DNA of 64,000 nt from Clostridium porci (lineage in GTDB: Bacteria; Bacillota; Clostridia; Lachnospirales; Lachnospiraceae): contig NZ_VUMD01000005.1 in assembly GCF_009696375.1 (NCBI RefSeq), positions 124,001-188,000 of the forward strand, given 5' to 3'. Numbering within the stretch: the first letter of the stretch is position 1; each line of letters opens with the position of its first letter. A program made the translations under genes and the position numbers. The notes beneath the pieces were generated by a model. That model saw only the letters and a program-made list of their open reading frames with translations, searched no databases and was not told the origin of the DNA. Positions 35,066-44,281 of the stretch are shown here, one piece after another.

Positions 35066-35805
35066 AGGGAGATAGGATATTAGAAATCCGTCATTTGAGC
35101 AAAACCTTTGGTACAAATCTGGTGCTTAAGGATATTGATTTTTCAGTAAGCAGTCAGGATGTTACCTGTATTATCGGCGCGTCAGGCTCCGGAAAGTCTA
35201 CCCTTCTTAGATGCCTGAACCTTTTGGAGACCCCTACTACCGGTGAGATTATGTACCATGGCACAGACATTGCGGACAGAAAGGTGAATGCTCCCCAGTA
35301 CCGTTCCAGAGTGGGCATGGTGTTTCAGAGCTTTAACCTGTTTAACAATATGACAGTTTTGGAAAACTGTATGATTGGACAGATCCGTGTTCTCAAGAAA
35401 AATAAGGGAGCGGCTCAGAAAAATGCCATGTACTATTTGGAAAAGGTGGGAATGGCCCCTTATATCAATGCAAAGCCGAGACAGCTTTCGGGAGGTCAGA
35501 AGCAGAGAGTTGCGATTGCAAGAGCCCTGGCTATGGAGCCTGAGGTATTGCTGTTTGACGAGCCTACCTCAGCTCTGGATCCGCAGATGGTCGGCGAGGT
35601 TTTGGAGGTTATGAGAAAGCTGGCTGAGGAAGGGCTGACTATGATTATCGTTACCCATGAGATGGCATTTGCAAGGGATGTTTCCAGTCATGTAGTTTTT
35701 ATGGCCGGGGGAGTCATTGTAGAGGAAGGCCCTCCGAAGTCTATCTTCGGTTCGCCCAGGGAAAGGCAGACTCAGGAGTTCCTCAGCAGATTTATGCATG
35801 GATGA
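35062..35805 (+). CDS. Amino-acid ABC transporter ATPase (GlnQ/HisP type)
   Basis: A 247-residue ATPase. Walker A is GASGSGKST, the Q-loop is [15 protein letters not shown], the signature is [15 protein letters not shown], Walker B is [23 protein letters not shown], and the switch is [12 protein letters not shown]. All features are those of the polar amino-acid uptake group, which normally have no regulatory C-terminal domain, as here. It closes a three-gene transporter operon and is followed by a strong terminator. Confidence 0.94.
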   Translation: MKGDRILEIRHLSKTFGTNLVLKDIDFSVSSQDVTCIIGASGSGKSTLLRCLNLLETPTTGEIMYHGTDIADRKVNAPQYRSRVGMVFQSFNLFNNMTVLENCMIGQIRVLKKNKGAAQKNAMYYLEKVGMAPYINAKPRQLSGGQKQRVAIARALAMEPEVLLFDEPTSALDPQMVGEVLEVMRKLAEEGLTMIIVTHEMAFARDVSSHVVFMAGGVIVEEGPPKSIFGSPRERQTQEFLSRFMHG

Positions 35806-35867
35806 GGTGTGCGGGGAATGGCTGAAGGAGGGATTGGCTTGTACGGCTGAAGCTTTGCCGGTTCATG

Positions 35868-35903
35868 AAAAAGAGCAGAGATTAGCACTCTCTGCTCTTT
35901 TTG
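35868..35903 (+). terminator. Strong intrinsic terminator after the ABC transporter
   Basis: A perfect stem of 14 pairs (35868-35881 with 35889-35902, core AGAGCAGAGA) whose 3' arm ends in a run of five T. It lies 60 bases after the ATPase stop. Confidence 0.9.
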
Positions 35904-35912
35904 CGCCGGGAT

Positions 35913-36086
35913 TCAGCCCTGGCATTTATCGCCTGTGTTCGCTTTGGTAATATAGGGATATAGATCCTCATAGGCTTCCAGCTCTTCCTTTGATTGGGGG
36001 AGAGAAGGAATCAGCCCGGTGCAGTCAGTAGCGGAACAGGATTGGATATCAATATCGAAGGGGTCATTGTGATGATCTGGTTCCAT
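35913..36086 (-). CDS. Small protein of 57 residues with a DCTGLIP motif
   Basis: A short gene downstream of pyrG on the minus strand. The product is acidic, with MEPDHHNDPFDIDIQSCSAT at the start, then DCTGLIPSLPQS, an EELEAYEDLYPY segment and a final DKCQG. It has three cysteines and no signal or membrane segment. GGAGG stands ten bases before the ATG. I have an impression that DCTGLIP small proteins recur in Lachnospiraceae, but I do not know a function. It lies 67 bases after the pyrG stop with no terminator between, so it may be read through from pyrG. Confidence 0.6.
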   Translation of the reverse strand: MEPDHHNDPFDIDIQSCSATDCTGLIPSLPQSKEELEAYEDLYPYITKANTGDKCQG

Positions 36087-36089
36087 AAT

Positions 36090-36145
36090 AAATTCACCTC
36101 CATTTGCTGTTGTGTGTCATAGTTAGTGTGTGTGAAGGTGAATTT
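36090..36145 (-). repeat. Inverted repeat covering the ribosome binding site of the small gene
   Basis: AAATTCACCT (36090-36099) and AGGTGAATTT (36136-36145) are perfect complements ten bases long. Read on the minus strand the second arm met by the ribosome contains GGAGGTGAA, the binding site of the small protein, so folding would hide it. On the plus strand the repeat ends in T residues and could act as a terminator, but no plus-strand gene needs one here. Confidence 0.5.
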
Positions 36146-36153
36146 TTTTATAC

Positions 36154-37755
36154 TTAGTTCGTATTCATTGCCGCCTCAATAAATCCTCGGAACAGAGGAT
36201 GGGGACGGTTGGGACGTGATTTCAATTCAGGATGGGCCTGGGTAGCTAAAAACCAGGGGTGATCCGGAAGCTCTATCATCTCTATAATACGACCGTCGGG
36301 AGAGATGCCAGATAGCTTCATGCCGTGCTCTGTCAGGCTGCTGCGATAGTCATTATTTACCTCGTAGCGGTGCCTGTGGCGTTCGTGGATGGTTTCCTGC
36401 CCATAGATCTCATAGGCCCTGGAGGACTTGTCCAGCACGCAGGGATAAGAGCCGAGCCTTAAGGTGCCTCCGATATCCTCGATACCGTCCTGCTCAGGCA
36501 TCAGATGTATGACAGGATGGGTAGTAGATGGGTTTAATTCTACGCTGTGAGCGTCATGGAGGCCGATGACATTTCTGGCGAATTCCACAATGGAAAGCTG
36601 CATGCCCAGGCAGAGGCCCAGGAATGGAATTTTGTTTTCCCGGGCATACTGGATGGCATATACCTTTCCGCCAATGCCACGGTCTCCGAAGCCGCCGGGA
36701 ACCAGAATACCTGTTACGTCTGAGAAAATCTCAGATACATTTTCAGGAGTTACAGTTTCGGAATCTACCCACTTGATGTGTACTCGGGCGTGATTTGCTA
36801 CTCCGCCGTGCTTTAAAGCTTCTACTACAGAGATATAAGCGTCGTGAAGCTGTATATACTTGCCTACCAGGGCTACGGTGACTTCTCTTTTAGGATGCTT
36901 CCAGGTATCAATCATGCTGGCCCAGCCGGTGAGATCTGGTTCCGGACAGGGAAGATTGAGACATTCGCAGGCGGACTGAGCCAGACGCTCCTGTTCCATT
37001 ACCAGAGGAACCTCATAGAGCACTTCTACATCCAGATTTTGGAGCACATGGCTGGGAGAGACATTACAAAATTGGGCAATTTTGTTCTTAATGCTTTCAT
37101 CCAGCGGCTTTTCGGAGCGGCATACAAGAATATCAGGCTGGATTCCCATACCTTGAAGATCCTTTACGCTGGCTTGGGTCGGCTTTGTTTTAAGCTCCTG
37201 AGAAGCCTTCAGATAGGGAATGAGGGTTACGTGGATAATACAGGTGTTTCCTGGTCCGGCATCGTGCTGGAATTGGCGGATAGCCTCCAGGAAGGGCTGG
37301 CTTTCAATGTCGCCCACAGTGCCTCCTACTTCGATGATGGCGATTTCTGTTTCCGAATCTGAGAAATTGCGGTGAAAGCGGCTTTTGATTTCGTTGGTAA
37401 TGTGGGGAATTACCTGAACGGTGCCGCCTCCGAAGCCGCCCCGGCGCTCCTTTTGAAGGACGCTCCAGTAGACCTTGCCGGTGGTGACATTGGAATTGCG
37501 TGTAAGACTTTCATCAATGAAGCGCTCGTAGTGGCCCAGATCCAGGTCCGTCTCAGCGCCGTCATCGGTCACGAATACCTCTCCGTGCTGCACCGGGTTC
37601 ATAGTTCCGGGGTCAATGTTGATGTAAGGGTCAAATTTCTGCATGGTTATCTTATAGCCTCTGGCTTTTAAAAGCCGGCCAAGGCTTGCCGCAGTAATTC
37701 CTTTGCCAAGACCGGATACAACGCCTCCGGTTACAAAAACGTATTTGACTGGCAT
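36154..37755 (-). CDS. pyrG: CTP synthase
   Basis: A 533-residue enzyme making CTP from UTP, ATP and glutamine. The N-terminal synthase domain starts [23 protein letters not shown], the P-loop-like segment of PyrG, followed by [40 protein letters not shown]. The C-terminal glutamine amidotransferase domain (about 290-533) has the nucleophile Cys in FLGLCLGMQ and a catalytic His-Pro-Glu in [10 protein letters not shown]. Length and order are standard. It is transcribed away from ftsH. No canonical pyrimidine attenuator was recognised upstream. Confidence 0.96.
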   Translation of the reverse strand: MPVKYVFVTGGVVSGLGKGITAASLGRLLKARGYKITMQKFDPYINIDPGTMNPVQHGEVFVTDDGAETDLDLGHYERFIDESLTRNSNVTTGKVYWSVLQKERRGGFGGGTVQVIPHITNEIKSRFHRNFSDSETEIAIIEVGGTVGDIESQPFLEAIRQFQHDAGPGNTCIIHVTLIPYLKASQELKTKPTQASVKDLQGMGIQPDILVCRSEKPLDESIKNKIAQFCNVSPSHVLQNLDVEVLYEVPLVMEQERLAQSACECLNLPCPEPDLTGWASMIDTWKHPKREVTVALVGKYIQLHDAYISVVEALKHGGVANHARVHIKWVDSETVTPENVSEIFSDVTGILVPGGFGDRGIGGKVYAIQYARENKIPFLGLCLGMQLSIVEFARNVIGLHDAHSVELNPSTTHPVIHLMPEQDGIEDIGGTLRLGSYPCVLDKSSRAYEIYGQETIHERHRHRYEVNNDYRSSLTEHGMKLSGISPDGRIIEMIELPDHPWFLATQAHPELKSRPNRPHPLFRGFIEAAMNTN

Positions 37756-37894
37756 GGTGGGGATAACCTCCGTTTCTGTAGTGTGTGATATACTGTATAG
37801 AGTGTCTGAAAAATAACTGATACATTATACATCCAGACTAAAAATAAATCCAGAGGTTTTTTGCAAAAATTTAAGAAAATTAACTGTTCTTTTC

Positions 37895-37923
37895 TTGATT
37901 TATGGGGAGACTGACACTATAAT
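37895..37923 (+). promoter_or_regulatory. Promoter of ftsH
   Basis: TTGATT (37895-37900), 17 bases, TATAAT (37918-37923), 63 bases before the chosen ftsH start. It lies in the divergent gap with pyrG. Confidence 0.7.
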
Positions 37924-37986
37924 GGTAGAGAATGGGTTTTTGTTGGAATGTATTAATGACTCATTCAGAGGGAGAATTTGTACAAT

Positions 37987-39978
37987 ATGGATAATAATAA
38001 CAAGCAAGATCCAAACAGCAGAAGTAATTGGCAAACCATCGCGATGCTGGTGATTGCGGCCATACTTACATTCAGCGTAGTCAGCGGCATGAATTCCTAT
38101 CTGAATTCCAAACGGCGCCATGAATTATCCTACAATGAATTCGTGAAGATGATAGACGCAGGTGAGGTGGAGGCTATCAGTATAGGAAATACAGAGATCA
38201 AGGTCACTCCGAAAAAAGGAAATACCAAATATTCTCAGGATTTGGATTATTATGTAGTGCGTTTGGAGGGAGATTACAAGTTTGTGGACCGCGTCCTGGA
38301 GAATGGCGTAGTTACCAACCGGGAAAATAAGGATCCAAGCACCATACTGCTGATACTTGCAAACTATGCGCTTCCCTTTTTGTTCTTTCTGCTCCTTATG
38401 AACTTTACCATGAAGCGAATGGGCGGCAGCGGAATCATGGGTGTAGGTAAGAGCAATGCCAAGATGTACGTCCAGAAGGAGACGGGCATTACCTTTAAAG
38501 ATGTAGCAGGAGAGGATGAGGCTAAGGAATCCCTGACGGAGATTGTGGATTTCCTCCACAACCCAGGCAAGTATACTAAAATAGGAGCTAAGCTTCCTAA
38601 GGGAGCTCTGCTGGTAGGTCCTCCGGGAACCGGTAAAACACTTCTTGCAAAGGCAGTGGCGGGAGAGGCCCATGTGCCCTTTTATTCTCTGTCAGGCTCA
38701 GACTTTGTAGAGATGTTTGTGGGAGTAGGCGCGTCCCGTGTACGTGATTTGTTCAAAAATGCTACAGAGAACGCTCCCTGCATTATTTTCATTGACGAGA
38801 TCGACGCCATCGGCCGTAGCCGTGACAGCCGCATGGGGGGGAATGACGAGCGGGAGCAGACCTTAAACCAGCTTTTAAGTGAGATGGATGGCTTTGACTC
38901 TACCAAGGGACTTCTGGTTCTAGGCGCTACCAACCGGCCTGAGATTCTAGATCCGGCTCTTCTCCGTCCAGGACGTTTTGACCGTCGTGTAATCGTGGAT
39001 AAGCCCGATCTAAATGGCCGTATTAATATTCTGAAGGTACATTCAAAGGATGTGCTGCTGGATGATTCAGTGGACTTTAAGGAGATAGCTCTGGCCACCT
39101 CCGGTGCAGTGGGTGCGGATCTTGCCAATATGATGAATGAGGCAGCTATAACTGCGGTAAAGCATGGACGCGGCGCTGTGTCCCAGAAGGATCTGTTTGA
39201 GGCAGTGGAAGTGGTGCTTGTGGGCAAGGAGAAAAAGGATCGGATTATGAGCAAGGAGGAGCGCCGCATTGTATCCTATCACGAGGTGGGACATGCGCTG
39301 GTGAGCGCTCTGCAAAAGCATTCCGAACCTGTGCAGAAGATCACGATTGTGCCAAGAACCATGGGGGCCTTGGGCTATGTGATGAATGTTCCTGAGGAGG
39401 AGAAGTACCTGAATACCAAGAAGGAGCTGGAGGCCAGGCTTGTAGAGATGATGGGAGGCCGTGCGGCTGAGGAGATAGTTTTTGATACTGTAACCACAGG
39501 TGCGGCTAACGACATACAGCAGGCTACCAACCTGGCCAGAGCCATGGTCACCCAATACGGTATGTCTGAGAAGTTTGGCCTTATGGGGCTGGAATCCAAG
39601 GAGAATCAGTATCTGAGCGGCCGGTCGGTCTTAAACTGCGGAGATGCGACTGCGGCTGAGATCGATCAGGAGGTAATGAAAATACTAAAGGATTCCTATG
39701 ATGAGGCTATCCGTCTTTTGAAGGATAACCGTGACGCTATGGATCAGATCGCAGATTTCCTCATTGAGAAGGAGACCATCACAGGTAAGGAGTTTATGCA
39801 GATTTTCCGCCAAGTGAAGGGATTGCCTGAGCCCGAGGCCAAACAGGAAGAGGGCGGGGAAGGGCCTGAGAGCCTTGAGACGGGGAAACAGGCGGAGCTG
39901 ACGGCTGCAAAAGATGCCGCCGGGGCGCCTTCCTGGTCCCAGCAGGAAGCGGGCAAAAGCCAGAGTAATCAGGATTGA
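37987..39978 (+). CDS. ftsH: ATP-dependent zinc metalloprotease FtsH
   Basis: A 663-residue membrane-anchored AAA+ protease that degrades damaged membrane proteins and short-lived regulators. Two helices (about 16-36 and 118-138) flank a small external domain. The ATPase domain has Walker A GPPGTGKT (about 211-218), the pore loop VEMFVGVGASRVRD, Walker B CIIFIDEIDAIGR and the second-region arginines in ALLRPGRFDRR. The zinc site is SYHEVGHALV (HExxH). The tail is rich in Glu, Gln and Ala. A TTG at 37978, with a ribosome site only three bases away, is an alternative start adding three residues. It stands alone between a promoter and a terminator. Confidence 0.96.
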   Translation: MDNNNKQDPNSRSNWQTIAMLVIAAILTFSVVSGMNSYLNSKRRHELSYNEFVKMIDAGEVEAISIGNTEIKVTPKKGNTKYSQDLDYYVVRLEGDYKFVDRVLENGVVTNRENKDPSTILLILANYALPFLFFLLLMNFTMKRMGGSGIMGVGKSNAKMYVQKETGITFKDVAGEDEAKESLTEIVDFLHNPGKYTKIGAKLPKGALLVGPPGTGKTLLAKAVAGEAHVPFYSLSGSDFVEMFVGVGASRVRDLFKNATENAPCIIFIDEIDAIGRSRDSRMGGNDEREQTLNQLLSEMDGFDSTKGLLVLGATNRPEILDPALLRPGRFDRRVIVDKPDLNGRINILKVHSKDVLLDDSVDFKEIALATSGAVGADLANMMNEAAITAVKHGRGAVSQKDLFEAVEVVLVGKEKKDRIMSKEERRIVSYHEVGHALVSALQKHSEPVQKITIVPRTMGALGYVMNVPEEEKYLNTKKELEARLVEMMGGRAAEEIVFDTVTTGAANDIQQATNLARAMVTQYGMSEKFGLMGLESKENQYLSGRSVLNCGDATAAEIDQEVMKILKDSYDEAIRLLKDNRDAMDQIADFLIEKETITGKEFMQIFRQVKGLPEPEAKQEEGGEGPESLETGKQAELTAAKDAAGAPSWSQQEAGKSQSNQD

Positions 39979-40030
39979 AAGCAGTAAGATCAGTTAGTAA
40001 GGAAAGGACAGAACATCCCGCAAGAGATGA

Positions 40031-40073
40031 AAAAGCCCGGAATCCCCGATGCATGGGTACTCCGGGCTTTTTT
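40031..40073 (+). terminator. Intrinsic terminator after ftsH
   Basis: AAAAGCCCGGA (40031-40041) pairs perfectly with TCCGGGCTTTT (40061-40071), with T residues following. It stands between ftsH and the convergent AraC gene. Confidence 0.88.
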
Positions 40074-40138
40074 GCCCTGCTTATTAGTCGTTCTTAATAG
40101 AATAACGATAGCCGTGCCATAAGGGGAGTAGGGAAGAA

Positions 40139-41092
40139 TCAACCGTTAAAAAAGGCTTTGGTTGGTTCCGCTTCTGTGATAGAGAGCTCCTCTTTCTTCA
40201 TGAATTTCTGGCGTTTAGGAAGATAACCAAAATGCTGCTTGTAGGCTCTGAGAAATGTGGAATAGTTATTAAAACCGCAGATATAGCAGGCTTCAGTGGC
40301 TTTAGTCCCTCCCTCCAGAAGCTCTCTGGCCTTGAGCAGGCGTTTTTCTGTGATATAGCTTCCAATGGTGCGTCCTGTTTCTTCCTTAAAGGTGCGCATC
40401 ATATGGTAGGGGCTCATGGAAATAAGAGAGGACAGGCGATCTATTTTCAGCTCTTCCTCCAAATGCTCATTGATATAGGAGATAAGTCCTGAGACCCGGT
40501 AATCCAGAGTGCTGGTAGGCAGATACTGGGCATTGGAATCCGAGGAAAACCGGTTTAGCTGGATCAAAAATTCCAGGCATAGAATACGGCTGTAAAGAGA
40601 GCCGGCAAATTCCTGATCCTGCCAGTTTTGGGAGTGCTCCAGTCTTTTAAGAAGGGACAGGAGAGCGTGTTTGGCATCCTCCTTTAGGCGCAGCACCTGG
40701 GAATGGCGGTAGGAGGCGGCCTTAAAGCAATGGTCTAATGCTGCTCCTTCCTGGCTGAATCGGTTTAAGAAAGCTGGCGATAAATATAGTAATATCCTTT
40801 CATAGGGAAGGGTATCCTCCACCTCTGGCCGATGGATCTGCCCCCGATTGACAAGTACTATGTCATAAGGGCAAAGCTGATAGGAGCGGCCCTCCACTAC
40901 ATAGCTTACGTTTCCCTCCAGAAGAAGAGTTATTTTCAGAAAGTCGTGATAGTGAGGTTCGTAAATGCGTTTCTTCTTGTCCTTTAAATGGAAGAGGCGG
41001 AAATCTTCCTTTAGGTATCCCTGCTTTTTACAGACAGGGTCAGATCCTTCTGCCGAGGGTCTGCCTGTAACAGGTACGCTCTCCTGCTTCAT
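40139..41092 (-). CDS. AraC-family transcriptional regulator with cupin domain
   Basis: A 317-residue regulator. The N-terminal sensor is an AraC-type cupin (about 25-110) with the EPHYHDFLKITLLLEGNVSY strand pattern and ILVNRGQIH-like end (here IVLVNRGQIHRPE). The C-terminal DNA-binding domain (about 200-300) has two helix-turn-helices, with MSPYHMMRTFKEETGRTIGSYITEKRL and YICGFNNYSTFLRAYKQHFGYLPKRQ, the classic AraC signature. ATG 41092 follows AGGAAGGA; an upstream open stretch is AT-rich and promoter-like. The ligand is unknown. It is divergent from the DapF-like gene at 41253, 160 bases away, which it might control. Confidence 0.9.
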   Translation of the reverse strand: MKQESVPVTGRPSAEGSDPVCKKQGYLKEDFRLFHLKDKKKRIYEPHYHDFLKITLLLEGNVSYVVEGRSYQLCPYDIVLVNRGQIHRPEVEDTLPYERILLYLSPAFLNRFSQEGAALDHCFKAASYRHSQVLRLKEDAKHALLSLLKRLEHSQNWQDQEFAGSLYSRILCLEFLIQLNRFSSDSNAQYLPTSTLDYRVSGLISYINEHLEEELKIDRLSSLISMSPYHMMRTFKEETGRTIGSYITEKRLLKARELLEGGTKATEACYICGFNNYSTFLRAYKQHFGYLPKRQKFMKKEELSITEAEPTKAFFNG

Positions 41093-41252
41093 AATTTTTC
41101 GTTCCTTCCTCAAGCTTTTATATATGTAGCATATTATAAAATATAATAGCATTATTTGCAATAAATTATAGCATAAATTTGATTTTATTTTAAAATAATG
41201 CCTGATAAAATCATAAATAAAGAATAACCAAAGGGGACGGAGGTATAAGATT

Positions 41253-42113
41253 GTGAGATTGGTGGTAGAAAAATATCATGGTTTAGGCAATGACTATCTG
41301 GTTTACGATCCGAATAAAAACAAAATGAAGCTGAATCCGGCCAATGTTCAGCTAATGTGTAATCGCAATTTCGGAATAGGCTCAGACGGTATTCTGGAGG
41401 GCCCTGTCATGGAACATGACCGAATAGCCATGATTGTCTGGAATCCAGATGGAAGCATTGCTCAAAAAAGCGGTAATGGAGTTCGTATATTTGCTAAATA
41501 TTTAAAGGATGCAGGATATGTTCAGAAGAAGGATTTTACTATCACCTCCCAGGGGGGAGAGTCTGCCATTCACTATCTGAACGAGGAGGGAACCAGGCTT
41601 AAGGCCTCAATGGGAAAGGCTACCTTCTGGAGTGATGCGGTACCGGTGGAGGGGCCCCGCCGTGAAATTATCAACGAAACTATGGTATTCGGCAGGATTC
41701 CCTACCCTGTAACCTGTCTTTCTGTGGGTAATCCTCATTGCGTAATCCTCATGGATGAGATTTCAAAGGATCTGGTATGCCGTATCGGGAAGTATTCTGA
41801 GAGCGCAAAGCAATTCCCGGAGAAAATCAATACCCAGATTATCAAGGTGCTGGACAGGACACATATCCAGACTGAGGTATACGAGCGGGGAGCAGGCTAT
41901 ACCCTGGCCTCCGGCAGCGGCTGCTGTGCGGCCGGTGCGGCGGCTTACCGTCTGGGACTGACAGATCCCAAGATGGAGGTTCGGATGCCAGGAGGCGCTT
42001 TGGAGGTGGAGATTGCCGAGGACGGTGTTGTTCATATGACAGGAGATGTGGGCTATGTGGGAACCATTAAGCTGGGAACCCATTTCACCCAACAGCTTCG
42101 CACATTGAAGTGA
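41253..42113 (+). CDS. DapF-like protein lacking both catalytic cysteines
   Basis: A 286-residue member of the diaminopimelate epimerase fold with most of the DapF pattern: YHGLGNDYLV near the start, NPDGSIAQKSGNGVR, SVGNPHCVILM, KINTQIIKVLDR and ERGAGYTLASGSGCC. In DapF the two racemising cysteines sit in CGNG and ACGTG; here both positions are serine (Ser73 and Ser220), though two Cys follow the second site. The GTG start at 41253 has GACGGAGG upstream. A canonical DapF is encoded 3 kb away, so this is a paralogue with a changed reaction, or a non-catalytic relative. It lies just upstream of glnA and divergent from an AraC regulator. Confidence 0.82.
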   Translation: MRLVVEKYHGLGNDYLVYDPNKNKMKLNPANVQLMCNRNFGIGSDGILEGPVMEHDRIAMIVWNPDGSIAQKSGNGVRIFAKYLKDAGYVQKKDFTITSQGGESAIHYLNEEGTRLKASMGKATFWSDAVPVEGPRREIINETMVFGRIPYPVTCLSVGNPHCVILMDEISKDLVCRIGKYSESAKQFPEKINTQIIKVLDRTHIQTEVYERGAGYTLASGSGCCAAGAAAYRLGLTDPKMEVRMPGGALEVEIAEDGVVHMTGDVGYVGTIKLGTHFTQQLRTLK

Positions 42114-42140
42114 TTCAATCTATAAAATGATTCTTACGCA

Positions 42141-42170
42141 TTGACAAAGGAAAAATGTTTGTGCTATATT
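42141..42170 (+). promoter_or_regulatory. Promoter of glnA
   Basis: A perfect TTGACA (42141-42146) is followed after 18 bases by TATATT (42165-42170). Transcription would begin at about 42177, exactly at the structured leader. Confidence 0.75.
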
Positions 42171-42177
42171 TTGGGTA

Positions 42178-42305
42178 GCTTCAAGCACTTGGAGCCTGTC
42201 TCGTAGGCTCTGACGCGGGATGTGCGAACGATAGTTAACGGGGTCTTATCGGGCCTGCTATTTTCAAATTGAAGCGGGAGCGTCGCGAAACGTCCCCGCT
42301 TTTTA
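42178..42305 (+). promoter_or_regulatory. Structured antitermination leader of glnA
   Basis: GCTTCAA (42178-42184) pairs perfectly with TTGAAGC (42269-42275), closing an element of about 98 bases. Inside is a GGAGCCT/AGGCTCT hairpin (about 42191-42211) and a GCGGG/CCTGC stem. The 3' strand of the closing helix shares AAGC with the 5' arm of a strong terminator (AAGCGGG 42272-42278 with CCCGCTT 42295-42301, then TTTT). Closing the helix therefore excludes the terminator, an on-switch design. ANTAR proteins antiterminate nitrogen genes, and one is encoded after glnA, but I did not find two hexaloops of the usual ANNGNN type. Confidence 0.65.
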
Positions 42306-42351
42306 GCATTTACCTGTAAAATAAAGCTATTTCCAAGAGAGGAGGCTGCAT

Positions 42352-43689
42352 ATGAGAAAATACAGTAAAGATGATATAATGCGTATGGCAGAGGAGGAGG
42401 ATGTAGAATTTATACGCCTCCAGTTTACGGATATCTTCGGCATGCTTAAGAATGTGGCTGTCACCTCCAGCCAGCTGGACAGGGCGCTGGATAACCGCTG
42501 TATGTTTGATGGCTCTGCCATAGAGGGCTTTGTGAGGATTGATGAGTCTGACATGTACCTGTTTCCAGATTTGGATACCTTTGAAATTCTGCCATGGAGA
42601 CCCCAGCAGGGAAAGGTGGCAAGGCTGATCTGTGACGTACACAACCCGGACGGCACTCAGTTTTTAGGTGATCCTAGGTATGTTTTAAAGCGTGCTGTAA
42701 AAAAAGCTGCTGACAGAGGCTATGTGTTCAATGTAGGGCCGGAGTGCGAATTTTTCCTGTTTCATACAGATGAGGAAGGTAGACCCACCACCAGAACTCA
42801 TGAGATGGCCGGGTATTTTGATGTTTCTCCGATTGATCTGGCAGAGAATGTACGCAGGGATATTGTGATGAATCTGGAGGAAATGGGCCTTGAGGTGGAG
42901 GCCAGTCACCATGAACTGGCCCCTGCTCAGCATGAAATTGATTTCCGTTATACAGACGCCCTGAAGGCGGCCGATAATATTATGACCTTTAAGATGGCAG
43001 CCAAGACCATTGCAAAGCGCCACGGCCTTCATGCTACATTTATGCCAAAGCCCAAGGAGGGCGTTAACGGCTCAGGCATGCATATCAATATGTCTCTCTC
43101 AGACAGAAAGGGCAGAAATTTGTTTGCGAAGGAGAGTGATCCGTTGAAGCTGAGCCAGGAGGCGTACTGGTTTATGGCGGGTATTCTTCACCATATGAAG
43201 GCCATGACCATACTTACAAATCCTCTGGTTAATTCCTATAAACGCCTGGTACCGGGCTATGACGCGCCTATCTACATTGCATGGTCCTCTACCTCCAACC
43301 GCAGCTCCTTGATCCGAATCCCTTCTCCAAGGGGGGAAAATACAAGAATTGAGCTGCGCTGCCCGGACTCTGCCATGAATCCCTATTTGGCGCTGGCCGC
43401 CTGTCTTAATGCAGGTCTGGACGGAATTGAGAAGAGGATGGCGCTGCCTGCCTGCGTGGAGGGCAATATGTTTGCTATGGAGCTGGAGGAGTTAAGGAGA
43501 AGGAATATAGAGCGTATACCAGAAACCTTAGGTGAGGCCGTTGAGGCTTATGAGGGAAGTGAATTTATAGTTGAAGTGTTGGGGGAGCATATTTACACCA
43601 AGTATCTGGAGGCCAAGAAAAAGGAATGGAGGGCTTTCAAGGCTCAGATAACAGATTGGGAAGTAAGTGAGTATCTGTATAAATACTAG
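42352..43689 (+). CDS. glnA: Glutamine synthetase, type I (alpha)
   Basis: The 445-residue enzyme combines glutamate and ammonia. Visible are the N-terminal beta-grasp region (FIRLQFTDIFGMLKNVAVT, with FDGSAIEGF), the ATP and metal motifs GPECEFFLF, HELAPAQHEIDFRY and GSGMHINMSL, the NPLVNSYKRLVPGYDAPIYIAWS loop and the RIELRCPDSAMNPYLALA segment. The length fits the GSI-alpha type of Firmicutes, which lacks the 25-residue insert and adenylylation control of the GSI-beta form. It is preceded by a promoter and a structured leader with terminator and followed by the ANTAR gene, so control is probably by transcription antitermination. Confidence 0.95.
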   Translation: MRKYSKDDIMRMAEEEDVEFIRLQFTDIFGMLKNVAVTSSQLDRALDNRCMFDGSAIEGFVRIDESDMYLFPDLDTFEILPWRPQQGKVARLICDVHNPDGTQFLGDPRYVLKRAVKKAADRGYVFNVGPECEFFLFHTDEEGRPTTRTHEMAGYFDVSPIDLAENVRRDIVMNLEEMGLEVEASHHELAPAQHEIDFRYTDALKAADNIMTFKMAAKTIAKRHGLHATFMPKPKEGVNGSGMHINMSLSDRKGRNLFAKESDPLKLSQEAYWFMAGILHHMKAMTILTNPLVNSYKRLVPGYDAPIYIAWSSTSNRSSLIRIPSPRGENTRIELRCPDSAMNPYLALAACLNAGLDGIEKRMALPACVEGNMFAMELEELRRRNIERIPETLGEAVEAYEGSEFIVEVLGEHIYTKYLEAKKKEWRAFKAQITDWEVSEYLYKY

Positions 43690-43725
43690 AGCTGCAATAC
43701 AGAGGCTTACTGGGAGGTGAGATAT

Positions 43726-44274
43726 GTGGCGAATATTATTGTTGCGTTTTCCAGGCCCGAGGACGGCAGGAATATAAAGGGGATTCTGGTGAGAAATGGT
43801 TTTCAGGTAGCTGCTGTCTGCACGTCAGGAGCTCAGACAATTACGGCTGCAGAAGGCTTAAGCAGCGGTATTGTAGTCAGCGGCTACCGGTTTGAGGATA
43901 TGCTTTATAACGAGCTGCGCCAGTATTTGCCGTCGGTATTCGGTATGCTTTTGATTTCCTCTCCCGGCAGGTGGGGCGGCCAGGCTATGAGCGATGTAAT
44001 CTGCCTGCCCATGCCCCTGAAGGTAAACGATCTGGTAAGCACCCTGGAGATGATGGTTCAGCGTCAGATTCGTATCCGCAGAAAGCTGCGATGCGGACCA
44101 AGAAAACGAAGCCTTAAGGAGCAGGATTTAATCGAACAGGCAAAGGCGCTTCTCATGGAGCGCAACAATATGACAGAGCCGGAAGCCCACCGGTATATAC
44201 AAAAGTGCAGTATGGACAGCGGAACGAACCTGGTGGAGACGGCTCAGATGGTAATTAGCTTGATACATGTGTGA
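43726..44274 (+). CDS. ANTAR-domain antiterminator with degenerate receiver domain
   Basis: A 182-residue protein. The N-terminal 115 residues follow the receiver fold, but the phospho-acceptor position is serine (GIVVSGYRF, Ser52) and the acidic pocket is absent, so it cannot be phosphorylated normally. The C-terminal ANTAR RNA-binding domain (about 125-180) reads LIEQAKALLMERNNMTEPEAHRYIQKCSM and ends VETAQMVIS. GTG at 43726 is eight bases after GGGAGG; a GTG at 43717 overlaps that site. It lies 36 bases after glnA. A similar glnA-glnR arrangement is known from Clostridium saccharobutylicum. It likely acts on the glnA leader. Confidence 0.85.
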   Translation: MANIIVAFSRPEDGRNIKGILVRNGFQVAAVCTSGAQTITAAEGLSSGIVVSGYRFEDMLYNELRQYLPSVFGMLLISSPGRWGGQAMSDVICLPMPLKVNDLVSTLEMMVQRQIRIRRKLRCGPRKRSLKEQDLIEQAKALLMERNNMTEPEAHRYIQKCSMDSGTNLVETAQMVISLIHV

Positions 44275-44281
44275 GGTGTCT

